A DNA stretch of 64,000 bases from Streptomyces curacoi (lineage in GTDB: Bacteria; Actinomycetota; Actinomycetes; Streptomycetales; Streptomycetaceae): assembly GCF_001513975.1 (NCBI RefSeq), contig NZ_KQ947998.1:1-64000 (forward strand), written 5' to 3'. The position numbers and the translations under genes were made by a program. Shown piece by piece: positions 25,901-34,359 of this stretch. The notes beneath the pieces were generated by a model. It was not told the origin of the DNA and ran no database searches. It worked only from the letters and a program-made list of their open reading frames with translations. Position 1 is the stretch's first letter. Every line of letters begins with the position of its first letter.

Positions 25901-28223
25901 GTTCACCCCCGAGGACAACGCGAACGACAACCAGATCCGCTGGACCGGCGCCGCCCACACCTACGCGGGCCCCGGCGGCGACCCCGACACCGCCAACACC
26001 ATCGCCTCCACCCTCCAGCAGGCCGGCCCCGGCTCGGCAGCCATCGTCCAGGTCGACTGGCCCGGCGGAGGCGGCCACGCCTTCAACGTCGTCAACCACA
26101 ACGGCAAGATCGTCTGGATCGACACCCAGAGTGGTGAGGTCAGCGACAAGCCCCTCCACATCGACAAGGCGGCACACGTCTGGCACATCCCGCTGGACGC
26201 CGACCGGAACCCCATAGACACCAGCCAGTCCGACGACAAGGGCTCAGAGGACTCCAAGAGCCAGAACGACGAGGCGCAGGACCAGAAGGGCGACGCGTCA
26301 CAGCCGGAGAACTCCGAAGACAACGGGCAGCCGCACAACGACCAGAACCCGCAGAACGACGCCTCGGGCGACACCCCGAAGCAGGGCGACGACACCGACA
26401 CGGGAACGGCAGACCAGGCAACACCGGACGACCAGTCGCCCGAGGCCTCCTCGGAACAGCACCGCCCGTCCCCGGCCGAGAGGCCGAGCACGCCGGACCC
26501 GCAGTCACTCCCGAACGAGGCGACCCGCCCCGACGAGGAGGGCCGCGCCGCCGAGGAGAGCCGCGCCGCCGACAAGGAATCCCAGCAGCCGACCGCGACG
26601 ACGGAGAGCCAGTCCCGGCCGGACGCCATTTCGGAACACCGGCAGCCACCTGTCCACACCGCATCCGACAACCCCGGCGACGGCACGCCGGACAAGGCCA
26701 CGACCCCCACCCGCCCTGCGACGGACGCCCTGAACGACCCGACGACCAACCGGGACACACGTCAGCAGACCACCACACCCTCGGACCCGCGCACGTCCAT
26801 TCCACAACAGCGCACCATGGACCCGCGCACTGCAGATCCCCGCACCACGGACCCGCGCACGTCGGACCCCCGTACTTCAGATCCGTACCGGGACACCTCC
26901 ACGCAGAAGAAGCCGGAAACCCACGAGCGCTCCGAGCATCTCGGAGATCCGCGGTCGGAGACACCGGACAAGGACCGGTTCGAAGCCCCGGACCAGACAC
27001 GGCCCGAAGGCCCGAGCCCGTCGCCGACAAGCGACCACCGCAACCGCGCGGACAACACGGTCAAGGACTCCGCTGTTCCCACGCGCGAAAACCTGCCGGA
27101 CGGCAGGACCGCCGATGCGGCCGGCTACGTCAAGGACTCCGTCGACGGAAAGAAGCCGCTCTACGGCGACATCGCGGACGAAGGCGCTACGGACACCGCC
27201 CGATCCGATTCGGAGGACGCCTCCCCTCCGCGCGGACCCGCCGAACCCGGCGCCGGCAACAACGAGGACAAGAAGGCGTTCATCCGCAGGATGGTCGACT
27301 TCGCCAATGAGAGCAGGGAGAACCGCGAGAAGTACTGGCGCAAAGACGGCCAGCGTTTGAGCCTGGACGACAGAGTCGACGGCAAGGAGCTTCCGCAGCT
27401 CAAGCGGGATCCGGATTATCCCGACGACCCCGACAAGTTCATCGCGGCCAGCGACGTCCCACCTCCAGTGCAGCCCGACTACATGCCCGAAGAGACGCAC
27501 CCGCCGGTCAGCCTGGGCCGCAACGACGGCGTCGTCACTCCCGAGAATCTTGCTGCCCTCGACGCGGAGACCAACGACCGCGAATGGACACTTCAGGCCG
27601 ACCGGATCACCGAGTCCGTCAAGCTGCAGGCGAAGGAGGACCATGGCGAGGACTCGGAGGAATACAAGGCCGCCAAGCGCGTCTACGCGGATACGCATTC
27701 CGCGGTGCGGGACATCGGTGAGAGCCATGGCGAGATGGCGGCACTCCATCATGCGATGGCCACCGAGCATCCCGAGTACGTCCTGGTCGACATACCGCGG
27801 ACCGGTAATGGCAGCGATCAGTTCGACCAGATCTATGAGGACCCGAACAATCCCGGCCATTACATCGTGGTCGAAGCCAAGGCTCCCTCTGGTCAGCTCG
27901 GTCCACGCACTGGCCATTCCGGCCAGAAGGTAATGCAGGGGACCAGGGAATACTTCGAAACCATCTACATGCTCATGCAGGAAGGCACCCCGGAACAAAA
28001 AGCAATTGCCGACAAGCTGGAGACCGCCTACGAACTCGGGAACGTCCAGTACGTACTGGTGCAATCCAAGGTCGAGCCCGATCCCGAAGCCAACGAGGCG
28101 GCCAACAACGGCAACACCGAGGGTGGTTACGTCGGCGACGAAGGACCGCGTGAACGCAAGAGGTACGGTGGAGTCTCGATGGAGTACTTCGACATCCGGA
28201 AGCCGGAGGACAGGCAGGAATGA
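22947..28223 (+). CDS. Giant ESX-type toxin: CpnT-like N-terminus, Tox-PL domain and REase-like C-terminus
   Basis: This 1758-residue protein has residues 1-240 resembling the helical CpnT/WXG-type ESX export region. Residues about 245-900 are a Ser/Pro/Thr/Gly linker with six 14-residue TPGTTPGDRTPxRx repeats. Residues about 925-1080 look like a papain-fold toxin domain, with Cys952 (NNCADC), His1044 (GGHAFNVV) and Asp1059 (WIDTQSG). After a second linker, residues 1500-1758 look like a PD-(D/E)xK nuclease toxin, with Asp1624/Asp1627 and Glu1643-Ala-Lys1645 (IVVEAKA). Secretion and toxicity are inference. The stop overlaps the next start by 4 bases. GTG 22959 or ATG 22965 are alternative starts. 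Confidence 0.85.
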   Translation: MLAAVAMMLPDELEWVLQMLGYRWPTANEDKLRDCATMWRDFGDTVTELHTKANGSARQVLAHNAGESIDKFTKTYEKFDGGGGSDGYLRNAAQAAYLIANVLEACAYLVEFAKWAVIAQLIALAIEIAAAHAAAPFTFGLSEVAGLGATQVTRLIVRRLLDELKQAMIDALIETMKEPAISAVEAMISDLIRQTVNVGFGAQEGYDIGATMKAGGEAGLDALRQSPQTFAEGVRDSLGQKAGSRARDAIDSRLDGYDGPSGLSGGDIGGDGVSGKDGGSDSGSGSSNSSSSDSSSSDSPSSNSSSSDTSSSGADSSTSTRSGSGPGVNIGGGISADTGGNDIGAPDVGPGPGPGSGSGSGSGSDSGSPSSSDSPYSRPTPSLSGPSLSDFDDPSSGGASPGGADSNGSSGTPSTSGPSHSGNGNPVSGLSSPSPQSAPTPASSGGTSSSPGGGSIGTQIDGLAASAPTQSNAAPTPTTADPSPAGTGGRSDGGSAMPTSPMAPSTGGPAPGTHHAPSASGGTQSATSPNPNSGPARNAPVGTPGTPSTTGTGPASTPSPTASSTTPRTAPSSTPSQTPDPRISGSDGRTPGTADSRVPNQSTPGTSPGDRTPPRNTPGTTPGDRTPSRDTPGTTPGDRTPSRDTPGTTPGDRTPPRDSTGSTPSDRTPNRDNTNTTPGDRTPPRNNADPTGARTPGQNPSQTTPNQNTAQSSPPRTPSPSPTTPTTPPSTSPNNNPDRASTPSNNAQSPSPQHGRAHAPDTSPTPSTPHQPSAGTGSTPPRPHQPAGNTPNTPPNPNPHPNPNPNPNPTAPQQPAAQPHKPESTPSDRDRQNQQQQVTVVPIHTVVTTPGSSQSPSHADPATPQHPGSPQATPSDSNQNHPQQDSLDDIRADLDHQPGGLSQPDPADQQALVDAVPHNEDGTPQRFPDPFGPWAQLQNDGGNTVPGRSNNCADCSRSFLETWYGNPQVSAPRTVDLDENGKHNPFTPEDNANDNQIRWTGAAHTYAGPGGDPDTANTIASTLQQAGPGSAAIVQVDWPGGGGHAFNVVNHNGKIVWIDTQSGEVSDKPLHIDKAAHVWHIPLDADRNPIDTSQSDDKGSEDSKSQNDEAQDQKGDASQPENSEDNGQPHNDQNPQNDASGDTPKQGDDTDTGTADQATPDDQSPEASSEQHRPSPAERPSTPDPQSLPNEATRPDEEGRAAEESRAADKESQQPTATTESQSRPDAISEHRQPPVHTASDNPGDGTPDKATTPTRPATDALNDPTTNRDTRQQTTTPSDPRTSIPQQRTMDPRTADPRTTDPRTSDPRTSDPYRDTSTQKKPETHERSEHLGDPRSETPDKDRFEAPDQTRPEGPSPSPTSDHRNRADNTVKDSAVPTRENLPDGRTADAAGYVKDSVDGKKPLYGDIADEGATDTARSDSEDASPPRGPAEPGAGNNEDKKAFIRRMVDFANESRENREKYWRKDGQRLSLDDRVDGKELPQLKRDPDYPDDPDKFIAASDVPPPVQPDYMPEETHPPVSLGRNDGVVTPENLAALDAETNDREWTLQADRITESVKLQAKEDHGEDSEEYKAAKRVYADTHSAVRDIGESHGEMAALHHAMATEHPEYVLVDIPRTGNGSDQFDQIYEDPNNPGHYIVVEAKAPSGQLGPRTGHSGQKVMQGTREYFETIYMLMQEGTPEQKAIADKLETAYELGNVQYVLVQSKVEPDPEANEAANNGNTEGGYVGDEGPRERKRYGGVSMEYFDIRKPEDRQE
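24753..25004 (+). repeat. Six-copy 42-bp coding repeat in toxin linker
   Basis: Six successive 42-bp units (24753, 24795, 24837, 24879, 24921 and 24963), each encoding 14 residues of the form TPGTTPGDRTPxRx, lie in the toxin's first linker. The second and third copies are nearly identical at the DNA level. Confidence 0.9.
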
Positions 28224-29077
28224 CTACACAAGTGACACGTCACGAGGTGCCTGCCGACCGTGTGTCCAGCGTCCAAGAACTCGTTGATGACACAGAGGCA
28301 CGTGTCCGGAAGCTCGAATCCATGCCCAGTACGTTCAACACAGGGCTGAACAGGGCACTGGCGAACGCCAAGAGTCATTGCGCCCTTGACCCTCGTGCCG
28401 CCCGGATCGAGACCTGGGAAGCCTGGGTCGCGGCCATGCAGATCGGGTCCGCACTGTTCCGGGCCGCCACTTCATCGGAGCCCACCGTGGAATGCCTGAT
28501 CTCGGGCAAGCCGCGGACGATCCGCTCCACGGGCCCGCAGTCACCCGCCAACGCGGGCAACTGGCTCACTGCCTTCTACTTGGCGCTCATCTGCCGCGAA
28601 CGCGGACGTCTCACAGAGCTGAGCAACGTCCCGATCTCGCTGCTGCGCGAGTCCGGAGCGGTCTTCGACGAGTACATCTACGACTGGGTCGACACCCTTC
28701 AGACCTACTGGAAGCGGGGCCCCGACGTCGGCGACAAGTTGGTGGCCGCAATCAATGGCACGAATCCGGAGGCGTTGCAGTTCGCCGACCGCAGCCTGAT
28801 GTTGCGCATCCTGTACCCCCCGCTCAACTTGTTCTACCGCCTGGTCCTGGGCGACGGCGAGCGCTTCAACGTCGAGCTGGTGAAGGCCTTGGAGTGGCAC
28901 AAGGAGTACTGGACGGCGGAGGAGTCCACGGCGGCACAGGTCAGCGGCCTTGTCGCACTGGGTCCGCTCGCCATGGCCTGCCTCGCACACGACGGGGGAA
29001 TCCCCGTCGAGGTGGAGTCCGGCTACATCCCCAAGTACTTGCTGGAAGGCGGCCGCGTCGGCGACTTCCCCACCTGA
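28220..29077 (+). CDS. Imm49-like immunity protein, cognate to the toxin
   Basis: This 285-residue soluble all-helical protein has the recognisable Imm49 pattern: a segment ending NAGNWLTAFYLALICRERG (residues about 110-130), then ISLLRESG, DWVDTLQTYW and a C-terminal YIPKYLLEGG. Imm49 proteins occur beside polymorphic toxins. The ATGA overlap with the toxin stop argues for coupling and cognate immunity. Two decaying relatives lie at 31859-32672 and 32710-32848. Which toxin domain it blocks cannot be told from sequence. Confidence 0.8.
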   Translation: MTTQVTRHEVPADRVSSVQELVDDTEARVRKLESMPSTFNTGLNRALANAKSHCALDPRAARIETWEAWVAAMQIGSALFRAATSSEPTVECLISGKPRTIRSTGPQSPANAGNWLTAFYLALICRERGRLTELSNVPISLLRESGAVFDEYIYDWVDTLQTYWKRGPDVGDKLVAAINGTNPEALQFADRSLMLRILYPPLNLFYRLVLGDGERFNVELVKALEWHKEYWTAEESTAAQVSGLVALGPLAMACLAHDGGIPVEVESGYIPKYLLEGGRVGDFPT

Positions 29078-29236
29078 TCTCCGACATGGGCTGCCCCGGT
29101 GCACTTCGCCGCGGGCGTCGGCCCATTTGTCGCGGATGGCCCGACGACCTCGACGAGTGGGGCGACGTCCAAGTGCGGCTCACCGCGGATGACGTTCGCC
29201 CGCCGTCGCGGCACGAAACCCCATTGAGGCCTATCC

Positions 29237-30244
29237 ATGACAGCAGCCATCGACACGCTCGTACGGAACCTTTCGGTCAGGGACCGCACCGTACGCGGCG
29301 CCGCGCAGGACGCCCTGATCGCCCTCGGGCCTCAGGGCATCGACCAGCTTCTGCCCTACACCCTCGACGGCGAGCCAAGTAGCCGAAGGCGTGCCGTCCG
29401 GTCCGTCATCGAACGCATGGGGGACGAGGCGCTCCCGCGCCTCCGTGAGATCCGCCGCGAGGGTCCCGGCCGGCTGCGCAGCAGTGCTCTGGCGATCCTG
29501 GTCGATCTGGGCGGCGTGGACGCGCTCGACGAGATCGACCGGCGTGCCGTGGAGCGCCTCATACGGATCAAGATCCTCGACGAACGCCCGGTGGAGGTCC
29601 CGATGGAAGCCGGTCGCTGGCTGGCCTTCCCGGCGGACCGGCTCGACGACGCCGTAGCCGCTCTCGGCCTGCACGACCTTCGACCGATCACCACCGTCAT
29701 GGGCGTGGCCGCCGCCACCAAGGCGACCGACTCCCTTGAATTCCAGGATTCCCAGGGCAAGACACACAGGGCCTACCGCATCTTCATCACCCCGGAATTC
29801 GAGAATTCCTACGCGGAGGGGCAGTTCAGGAACTGGCGCATGTTGTGGGGAAACTCGTTCCTGGACGAACTCGACGGCTTCCGGCTGGCGAGGGAACTCA
29901 GCGAGCGATGCGGTGAGGCTCACTTCTACATCCTCGATCCCTACAACTCCGCGGAGAACTGGTACGTCGCCCGCGACGGTCGCACGGTGCGCAGCTACGG
30001 CACCTACGACTACCCGCAGTTCGCAGGAGAGCCCCTGCCCTTCGAGGCCTGGTACATGGAGAACGCCGACGAGGACGAGGCAGAGGAGTACGCCGAAGGC
30101 GTTCCCGATGCGTGCAAGGCAGCGGACAACCTCTCGGTCGAACCGGGCCCCCAGCTCGCGGAGGACACCCACGGCCACGGCTGGCTCGCCACCACTCACC
30201 CCGACATACCCAACTGCCGCTTCAAGGGCGCCCTGCCCGTCTGA
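29237..30244 (+). CDS. HEAT-repeat-like protein, possible immunity/accessory
   Basis: In this 335-residue protein, residues 1-90 look like two or three HEAT-type helical hairpins (VRGAAQDALIALGPQGIDQLL and a similar DEALPRLREIRREG). The rest is a mixed domain with WYVARDGRTVRSYGTYDYP. The N-terminal repeat pattern resembles PBS-lyase HEAT proteins. Similar two-part proteins are common in immunity clusters. The upstream gap of 159 bases holds no gene that I can support. The stop TGA overlaps ATG of the following SUKH-like pseudogene by one base. Confidence 0.65.
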   Translation: MTAAIDTLVRNLSVRDRTVRGAAQDALIALGPQGIDQLLPYTLDGEPSSRRRAVRSVIERMGDEALPRLREIRREGPGRLRSSALAILVDLGGVDALDEIDRRAVERLIRIKILDERPVEVPMEAGRWLAFPADRLDDAVAALGLHDLRPITTVMGVAAATKATDSLEFQDSQGKTHRAYRIFITPEFENSYAEGQFRNWRMLWGNSFLDELDGFRLARELSERCGEAHFYILDPYNSAENWYVARDGRTVRSYGTYDYPQFAGEPLPFEAWYMENADEDEAEEYAEGVPDACKAADNLSVEPGPQLAEDTHGHGWLATTHPDIPNCRFKGALPV

Positions 30245-31821
30245 TGGAGTCAGCACATTCAGCCATGAGCTCAGCGCATTCAGCCATGAGTATCGAGGTG
30301 CCCAGCCCTTCGCCGGTAGCGGCCGAGCAGGCTCTGACCGAGTTGGTGGAGTGGCAGAACAGGCGGATGGTGCACCGCTTCACCCTTGAGCTGGCCGTGA
30401 CCGGGCCGCCTGAGGGGTCTCATCGAACGAGACCTGCCCGATGCCAGGCTCTTCCACCGGAACTTGGTGGTCACCCTCCAGTCGGCCACCGGCCGGGAGC
30501 GAGCAGAGCAGCAGCTCGTCGGTACGGACGCCGACGCGCTGCGGGCGCTCGCCCTGGCCGAGGTGCGCCGGGCACCACTGGCCGTCTGGAAGGCGCTTGC
30601 GCAGGCGTTGGAATCGCACACCGGCCGAGCCGTCGACGCCACCGCCGCACTGCGGTCCGCCGACGAGTTGCTCGACGCGGGCGGCGACGGCTGGGTCTCC
30701 TTCCGGGATGAGCGCGTCGCCGAATCCCTCCGCCACGCCACCGACCCCGACGTCGTACGCGCAGTGAGCCTGGCGTTCGTCGACTGGCTACGCAACCAGC
30801 CCGCCACCGGCGCGACGGGCCGGTATCGGGCGCAGGGGCTGGCCATGCACGCCGTGCAGGCGGGACGGTTCGGGGAGACCGCAGCCGACATCGCCGCCGC
30901 CGGACAGCGACTTCCGTGGCGAGTGCGCTGGGCGCACTGGCGGCCACCGGGCGCGCTGAGCGCAACGTTCATCCGGCCCGGCCCTTTGGACCGGCCCCTC
31001 GTCGCCCCTGATGAGTACAGCCCGGGCGAACAGCCGTAGTCGCACAAGGCGACTGGGACCGGCGGAATCGCGTCTGGGACGCCGAGACCGGCGAGCCGCT
31101 CGCCGGTCCGTGGCCGGACGCCGTACCCGCGCCCGGCATGCGGGAGCCGCTCTGGCTTGCCGACACCGACCGTGCTGTCACTCCCGCATGGGTCGACCTG
31201 ACCGAGTACGACTCCTTGAGCCCTTCCTTCATTTCCGGTCAGGCCACAGTGGGCGACGTCACGGTGGTCACCGGCCTCGGTGGCATCTTCGCCGTCGAAT
31301 CCAACGGCTCCACGGAAGCACCCGTACTCAGCGCGGTTCACGGCGAGCCGATGTTCGACGACGACAACTTCGTCTGTGCCCTGCAGGAGAGAACGCGGGA
31401 GCCCCGGGGCGCATACCACCCTGACCTCTTCGAACCGGGCGTCGTGCGCCGCCTGCCCGCCGACAGGCTCCCCGAGGGCGTGACCGACGCGGCCACGCGC
31501 CGCACCCTCACCGAGCTCGGCCTGCCCGCCTTCGAGGTCGAGATGAGGCTCGTGGCCTTGGACGAGCAGGGCCTGCCTCAGCTGGACACCGAGAGCATGC
31601 CGGGCGGCGCCCTGCAGGGGGCGTACTACAAGATCGGCGTGTGGGGCGGTGGCGAAGTGATACTCCACGGCTCCACGGGCAAGGTCTTTCTGCTTTCCAC
31701 CGGCTTTTCGCGCAGCGCGGGCTACGACGACGAAGAAGGCGTAGAAGGCGTCGGGAACTGCGGCGGGCACTTGGACGGCCGACCTCGACGAGACCGACTG
31801 ACTGACCGACTGACCGACTGA
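30244..31821 (+). pseudogene. Frameshifted SUKH-4-like immunity gene
   Basis: Three segments in frames 1, 2 and 1 (30244-30416, 30410-31039, about 31012-31821) together read as one protein. Its middle and end match the intact SUKH-4-like gene at 32850-34160: LPWRVRWAHW versus MPWRTVWAWW, LPADRLPEGV versus LRIPDSALPAGL, VWGGGEVILHGSTG versus MCDYGELYLHRRDG. Frame changes are needed at about 30410-30420 (GCCTGAGGGGTCT) and 31010-31035. A start-codon duplication (CAGCRCATTCAGCCATGAG twice) lies at 30248-30290. It is a decayed homologue in the toxin/immunity island unless the indels are sequencing errors. Confidence 0.8.
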
Positions 31822-31851
31822 CCGACTGACCGACTGACCGACTGACCGACT
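31801..31851. repeat. 8-bp tandem microsatellite (ACTGACCG)n
   Basis: Six complete ACTGACCG units and a partial seventh run from 31801 to 31851, flanked on the left by a related GACCGACTG. It lies at the very end of the SUKH-like pseudogene and just before the second Imm49-like copy. A phase-variable or recombination-prone junction is possible. Confidence 0.9.
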
Positions 31852-31858
31852 CTGAAGG

Positions 31859-32672
31859 ATGAGCGTGATCAGCGTTCCGCGTCATGAATTCCCGACGGCG
31901 GCCCTGCCCCAGGTACTGCAGAGCCTGCAGGCAGAACTTGAGGACGAGCTCGACGACCTTCACGAGGACCCCGAGTGGTTCGGCATGGCCCTGAGCACGG
32001 CGATTGACGCCCTCAACGGCCGCTGCTCCGGGGACCCCAAAGCCGACAAGGTGGAGACCTGGGAAGCCTGTGTCACCGCGATGCAGATCGGCCACGCCCT
32101 CTTCGTCGCGGCCCTCGCCACGACACCGACCTTCGAATGCCAGGTCGACCACAAGAAGCACGTCTTCCGTTCCGGCACCTGGCCCTGGGCTCACGCAGGG
32201 AACTGGCTCACGGCCTTCTGGCAAAGTGCCCGTTTCCCTGCTGCGCGAAGCCGGCGGCTTCGACGAGTACGTCTACGACTGGGTCGAAGCGCTCCAGGCG
32301 TACTGGCTCAAGCGGCCGGAACTCGGCGACAAACTGCTCGCCGCGGTGGACGGCACCGACCCGGAGGTGCTCCGGCCCGCCTCACGAAGCGCCGTACTGA
32401 ACATCATGTACCCGCCCATGATCCTCCTCACCCAACTGGTGCGTGGCGACCAGGAGAGGTTCAACACCGACCTGGCCAAGACCATCGAATGGCACAAGGA
32501 CTACTGGACCCGGGACGAGGAACGGGCGCGCGATTCCGACGGCCTCATCGCCCTGAGGCCCCTGGCCATCGCCTGCCTGGCCCTGGACTCGGGTTTCACC
32601 ATCGAGGTCGAGTCGGAGTACCTGCCCAAGTACCTCCTCGACGGCGGCTGGTACGGCGAGTTCCCCACATAG
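31859..32672 (+). pseudogene. Second Imm49-like gene, inactivated by a deletion
   Basis: Translation from ATG 31859 follows the intact Imm49 protein at 28220 (VETWEACVTAMQIGHALF versus IETWEAWVAAMQIGSALF, then AHAGNWLTAFW). It then breaks at about 32220. Reading resumes in another frame with VPVSLLREAGGFDEYVYDW to the normal C-terminus YLPKYLLDGGWYGEFPT. Relative to the intact copy about 44 bases that encode LALICRERG...ELSN are missing, so this is a real deletion rather than a homopolymer miscall. Preserved ends show a recent inactivation. Confidence 0.88.
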
Positions 32673-32709
32673 GCGACGCACCGGTCAGCCACCATCCGAG
32701 TGACGAACT

Positions 32710-32848
32710 CCCCCGCTCAATCTGTTCTACCGCTTGCTCCGAGGCGACGCCGACCGCTTCAACGTTTCGAACTGGTCAAGGCCCTGGAGCGGTGCCTCGC
32801 CCAAGACAGCGGCATCACCACCGAGGTGGAGTCCGGCTACCTCCCCGC
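32710..32848 (+). pseudogene. Remnant of a third Imm49-like gene
   Basis: Within about 140 bases the reading PPLNLFYRLLRGDADRFN is followed, in shifted frames, by ELVKALER and then CLAQDSGITTEVESGYLP. These are three separate blocks of the intact Imm49 protein (PPLNLFYRL, VELVKALEW, CLAHDGGIPVEVESGYIP) with the sequence between them lost. The fragment ends at the stop codon of the opposite-strand SUKH-like gene. It appears to be a degraded tandem copy. Confidence 0.8.
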
Positions 32849-32849
32849 G

Positions 32850-34160
32850 CTAGAAGCCGTCCACACCCAGTTCCGTGATCCCTGCGTAGAGCCAGCTCCA
32901 CATCATGCCGCTGGGCGTCTCCGCGTCGAACAGGCCCGGAGACAGCTCCTCCACCTCATCCAGGAACACCTGCGCCACCGCTTCCTGGTCCTCCTCCACC
33001 GGGTACGGATGCCAGCAGGCATTGCTGTAGCGGTACACGGCCTCAAGGACGCGGATGAAGACGTCGAGGTCCGGTGCGAGCGGCACAAGCGTCTCGTCCG
33101 TGGGTCCTTCCAGCCGGCTCCATATGTGGACGGACCCGTCCCGGCGGTGCAGGTACAGCTCGCCGTAGTCGCACATACCGAAGGCGATCAGATCCGCGGC
33201 GACCACGCCGGCGGGCAGGCCGTCCTCGGACACGTCGCCGTCGGCCGGAGGGCGCATGGCGTCGGCCGAACGGGCCTCGTACTCGGCCTGGTGGCACACC
33301 CACCACTTGGGAAGGCCGACGTCCCGCAACAGCCGCCTGCTTCCCGCGTGTTCGAGCCCCGCGGGCAGGGCGCTGTCGGGTATGCGCAGCACGTGCCGCT
33401 GTCCGAAGGCGTCGTCGACCCGCGCCGCGGTCAGCGGACCGGTCGGCCGCCGCCGCACCGGTGCCGGGCCGGGAGGCGCTTCTTCGGACGACGTGACGTC
33501 CATCCCTTCACCGCGCGGCCAGTCGCGCAGCACCTCCGCGTCCGTCTCGATCACGGCCAGTCCGTGCATGTCCTCAACGAGGTACCGGGTCCTGCCGCCC
33601 TCGACGGCGAAGGCGACCGCCTCTGGCCAGCTCTCCGGGGCGCTCAGCTCCCAGTCGTACAGCCGGGGCGCGTTGCGCACCTTCGGCGCCAAGGGCGCTT
33701 CCGCCAGCGTTCCTTCGTCCCGGACCGTCACCCTCCGGCCCGTCTCCACGTCGAGCCAGATCGAGCCCCGGTGATCGACCACCTCGACGATCTCCGTCCC
33801 TTCGTACAGACGGCGATGAACCTGGTAATAGTCGCCGTTCAGGCTCGGCAGGGACGGGAACCAGTTCGCCGGCCGCCACCACGCCCACACCGTCCGCCAC
33901 GGCATCCCCGGCTCGGCCTTCGCGATCTGCTCGGCGTACTCCTCATGACCGGTCGCCTGCGCCGCGAAGTGCAGCCAGGAGGCGAACTCGGCCGACGGCA
34001 CCTCCACGCCACCGAAGATCGCCTCGGCCTGCAGGAAGACCTCGGCCCCTACGCTCTCCGCGACCTTCGCGGCGGCGACGATGTGCCCGCGCACCGCCGC
34101 GCGGTCAGCGGCCAACAGCCTTGCGGGGTCGGCCAGTACGTCGTCCAGATGGTGACTCAT
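32850..34160 (-). CDS. SUKH-4-like immunity protein
   Basis: This 436-residue soluble protein resembles long SUKH-4-family proteins of Streptomyces: an N-terminal helical part (VLADPARLLAADRAAVRGH), two successive beta-rich domains, and the second containing AFGMCDYGELYLHRRDGSVHIWSR and a C-terminal helical region with ACWHPYPVEEDQEAVAQVF. SUKH proteins are immunity proteins for nuclease and other polymorphic toxins. Its closest relative in the window is the frameshifted gene at 30244-31821, in the opposite orientation. The cognate toxin is not evident here. ATG 34160 is used. Confidence 0.8.
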   Translation of the reverse strand: MSHHLDDVLADPARLLAADRAAVRGHIVAAAKVAESVGAEVFLQAEAIFGGVEVPSAEFASWLHFAAQATGHEEYAEQIAKAEPGMPWRTVWAWWRPANWFPSLPSLNGDYYQVHRRLYEGTEIVEVVDHRGSIWLDVETGRRVTVRDEGTLAEAPLAPKVRNAPRLYDWELSAPESWPEAVAFAVEGGRTRYLVEDMHGLAVIETDAEVLRDWPRGEGMDVTSSEEAPPGPAPVRRRPTGPLTAARVDDAFGQRHVLRIPDSALPAGLEHAGSRRLLRDVGLPKWWVCHQAEYEARSADAMRPPADGDVSEDGLPAGVVAADLIAFGMCDYGELYLHRRDGSVHIWSRLEGPTDETLVPLAPDLDVFIRVLEAVYRYSNACWHPYPVEEDQEAVAQVFLDEVEELSPGLFDAETPSGMMWSWLYAGITELGVDGF

Positions 34161-34359
34161 ACGGCCATCCTGTCAGCCACCACTGACACCGGTGACGAGT
34201 GCCCGGTGCCGCTGCCCCGTGCCCCATGGGACGATTCCCAGAACGGAAGGCGGAGTTCAGCGGGAACACCGCTTCACGCACGCCGCCCCGGCTCCGACGG
34301 CCACCTCCCGATCTCACTGATAGCTTGCTGCTCTTGTCATTTCACTCCGTGGGAAATCA

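Noticed and set aside
22947..34160. Prophage or integrative element as source of the toxin island
   Set aside because: No integrase, transposase, tRNA gene, attachment repeat or terminal inverted repeat was found in or around it.
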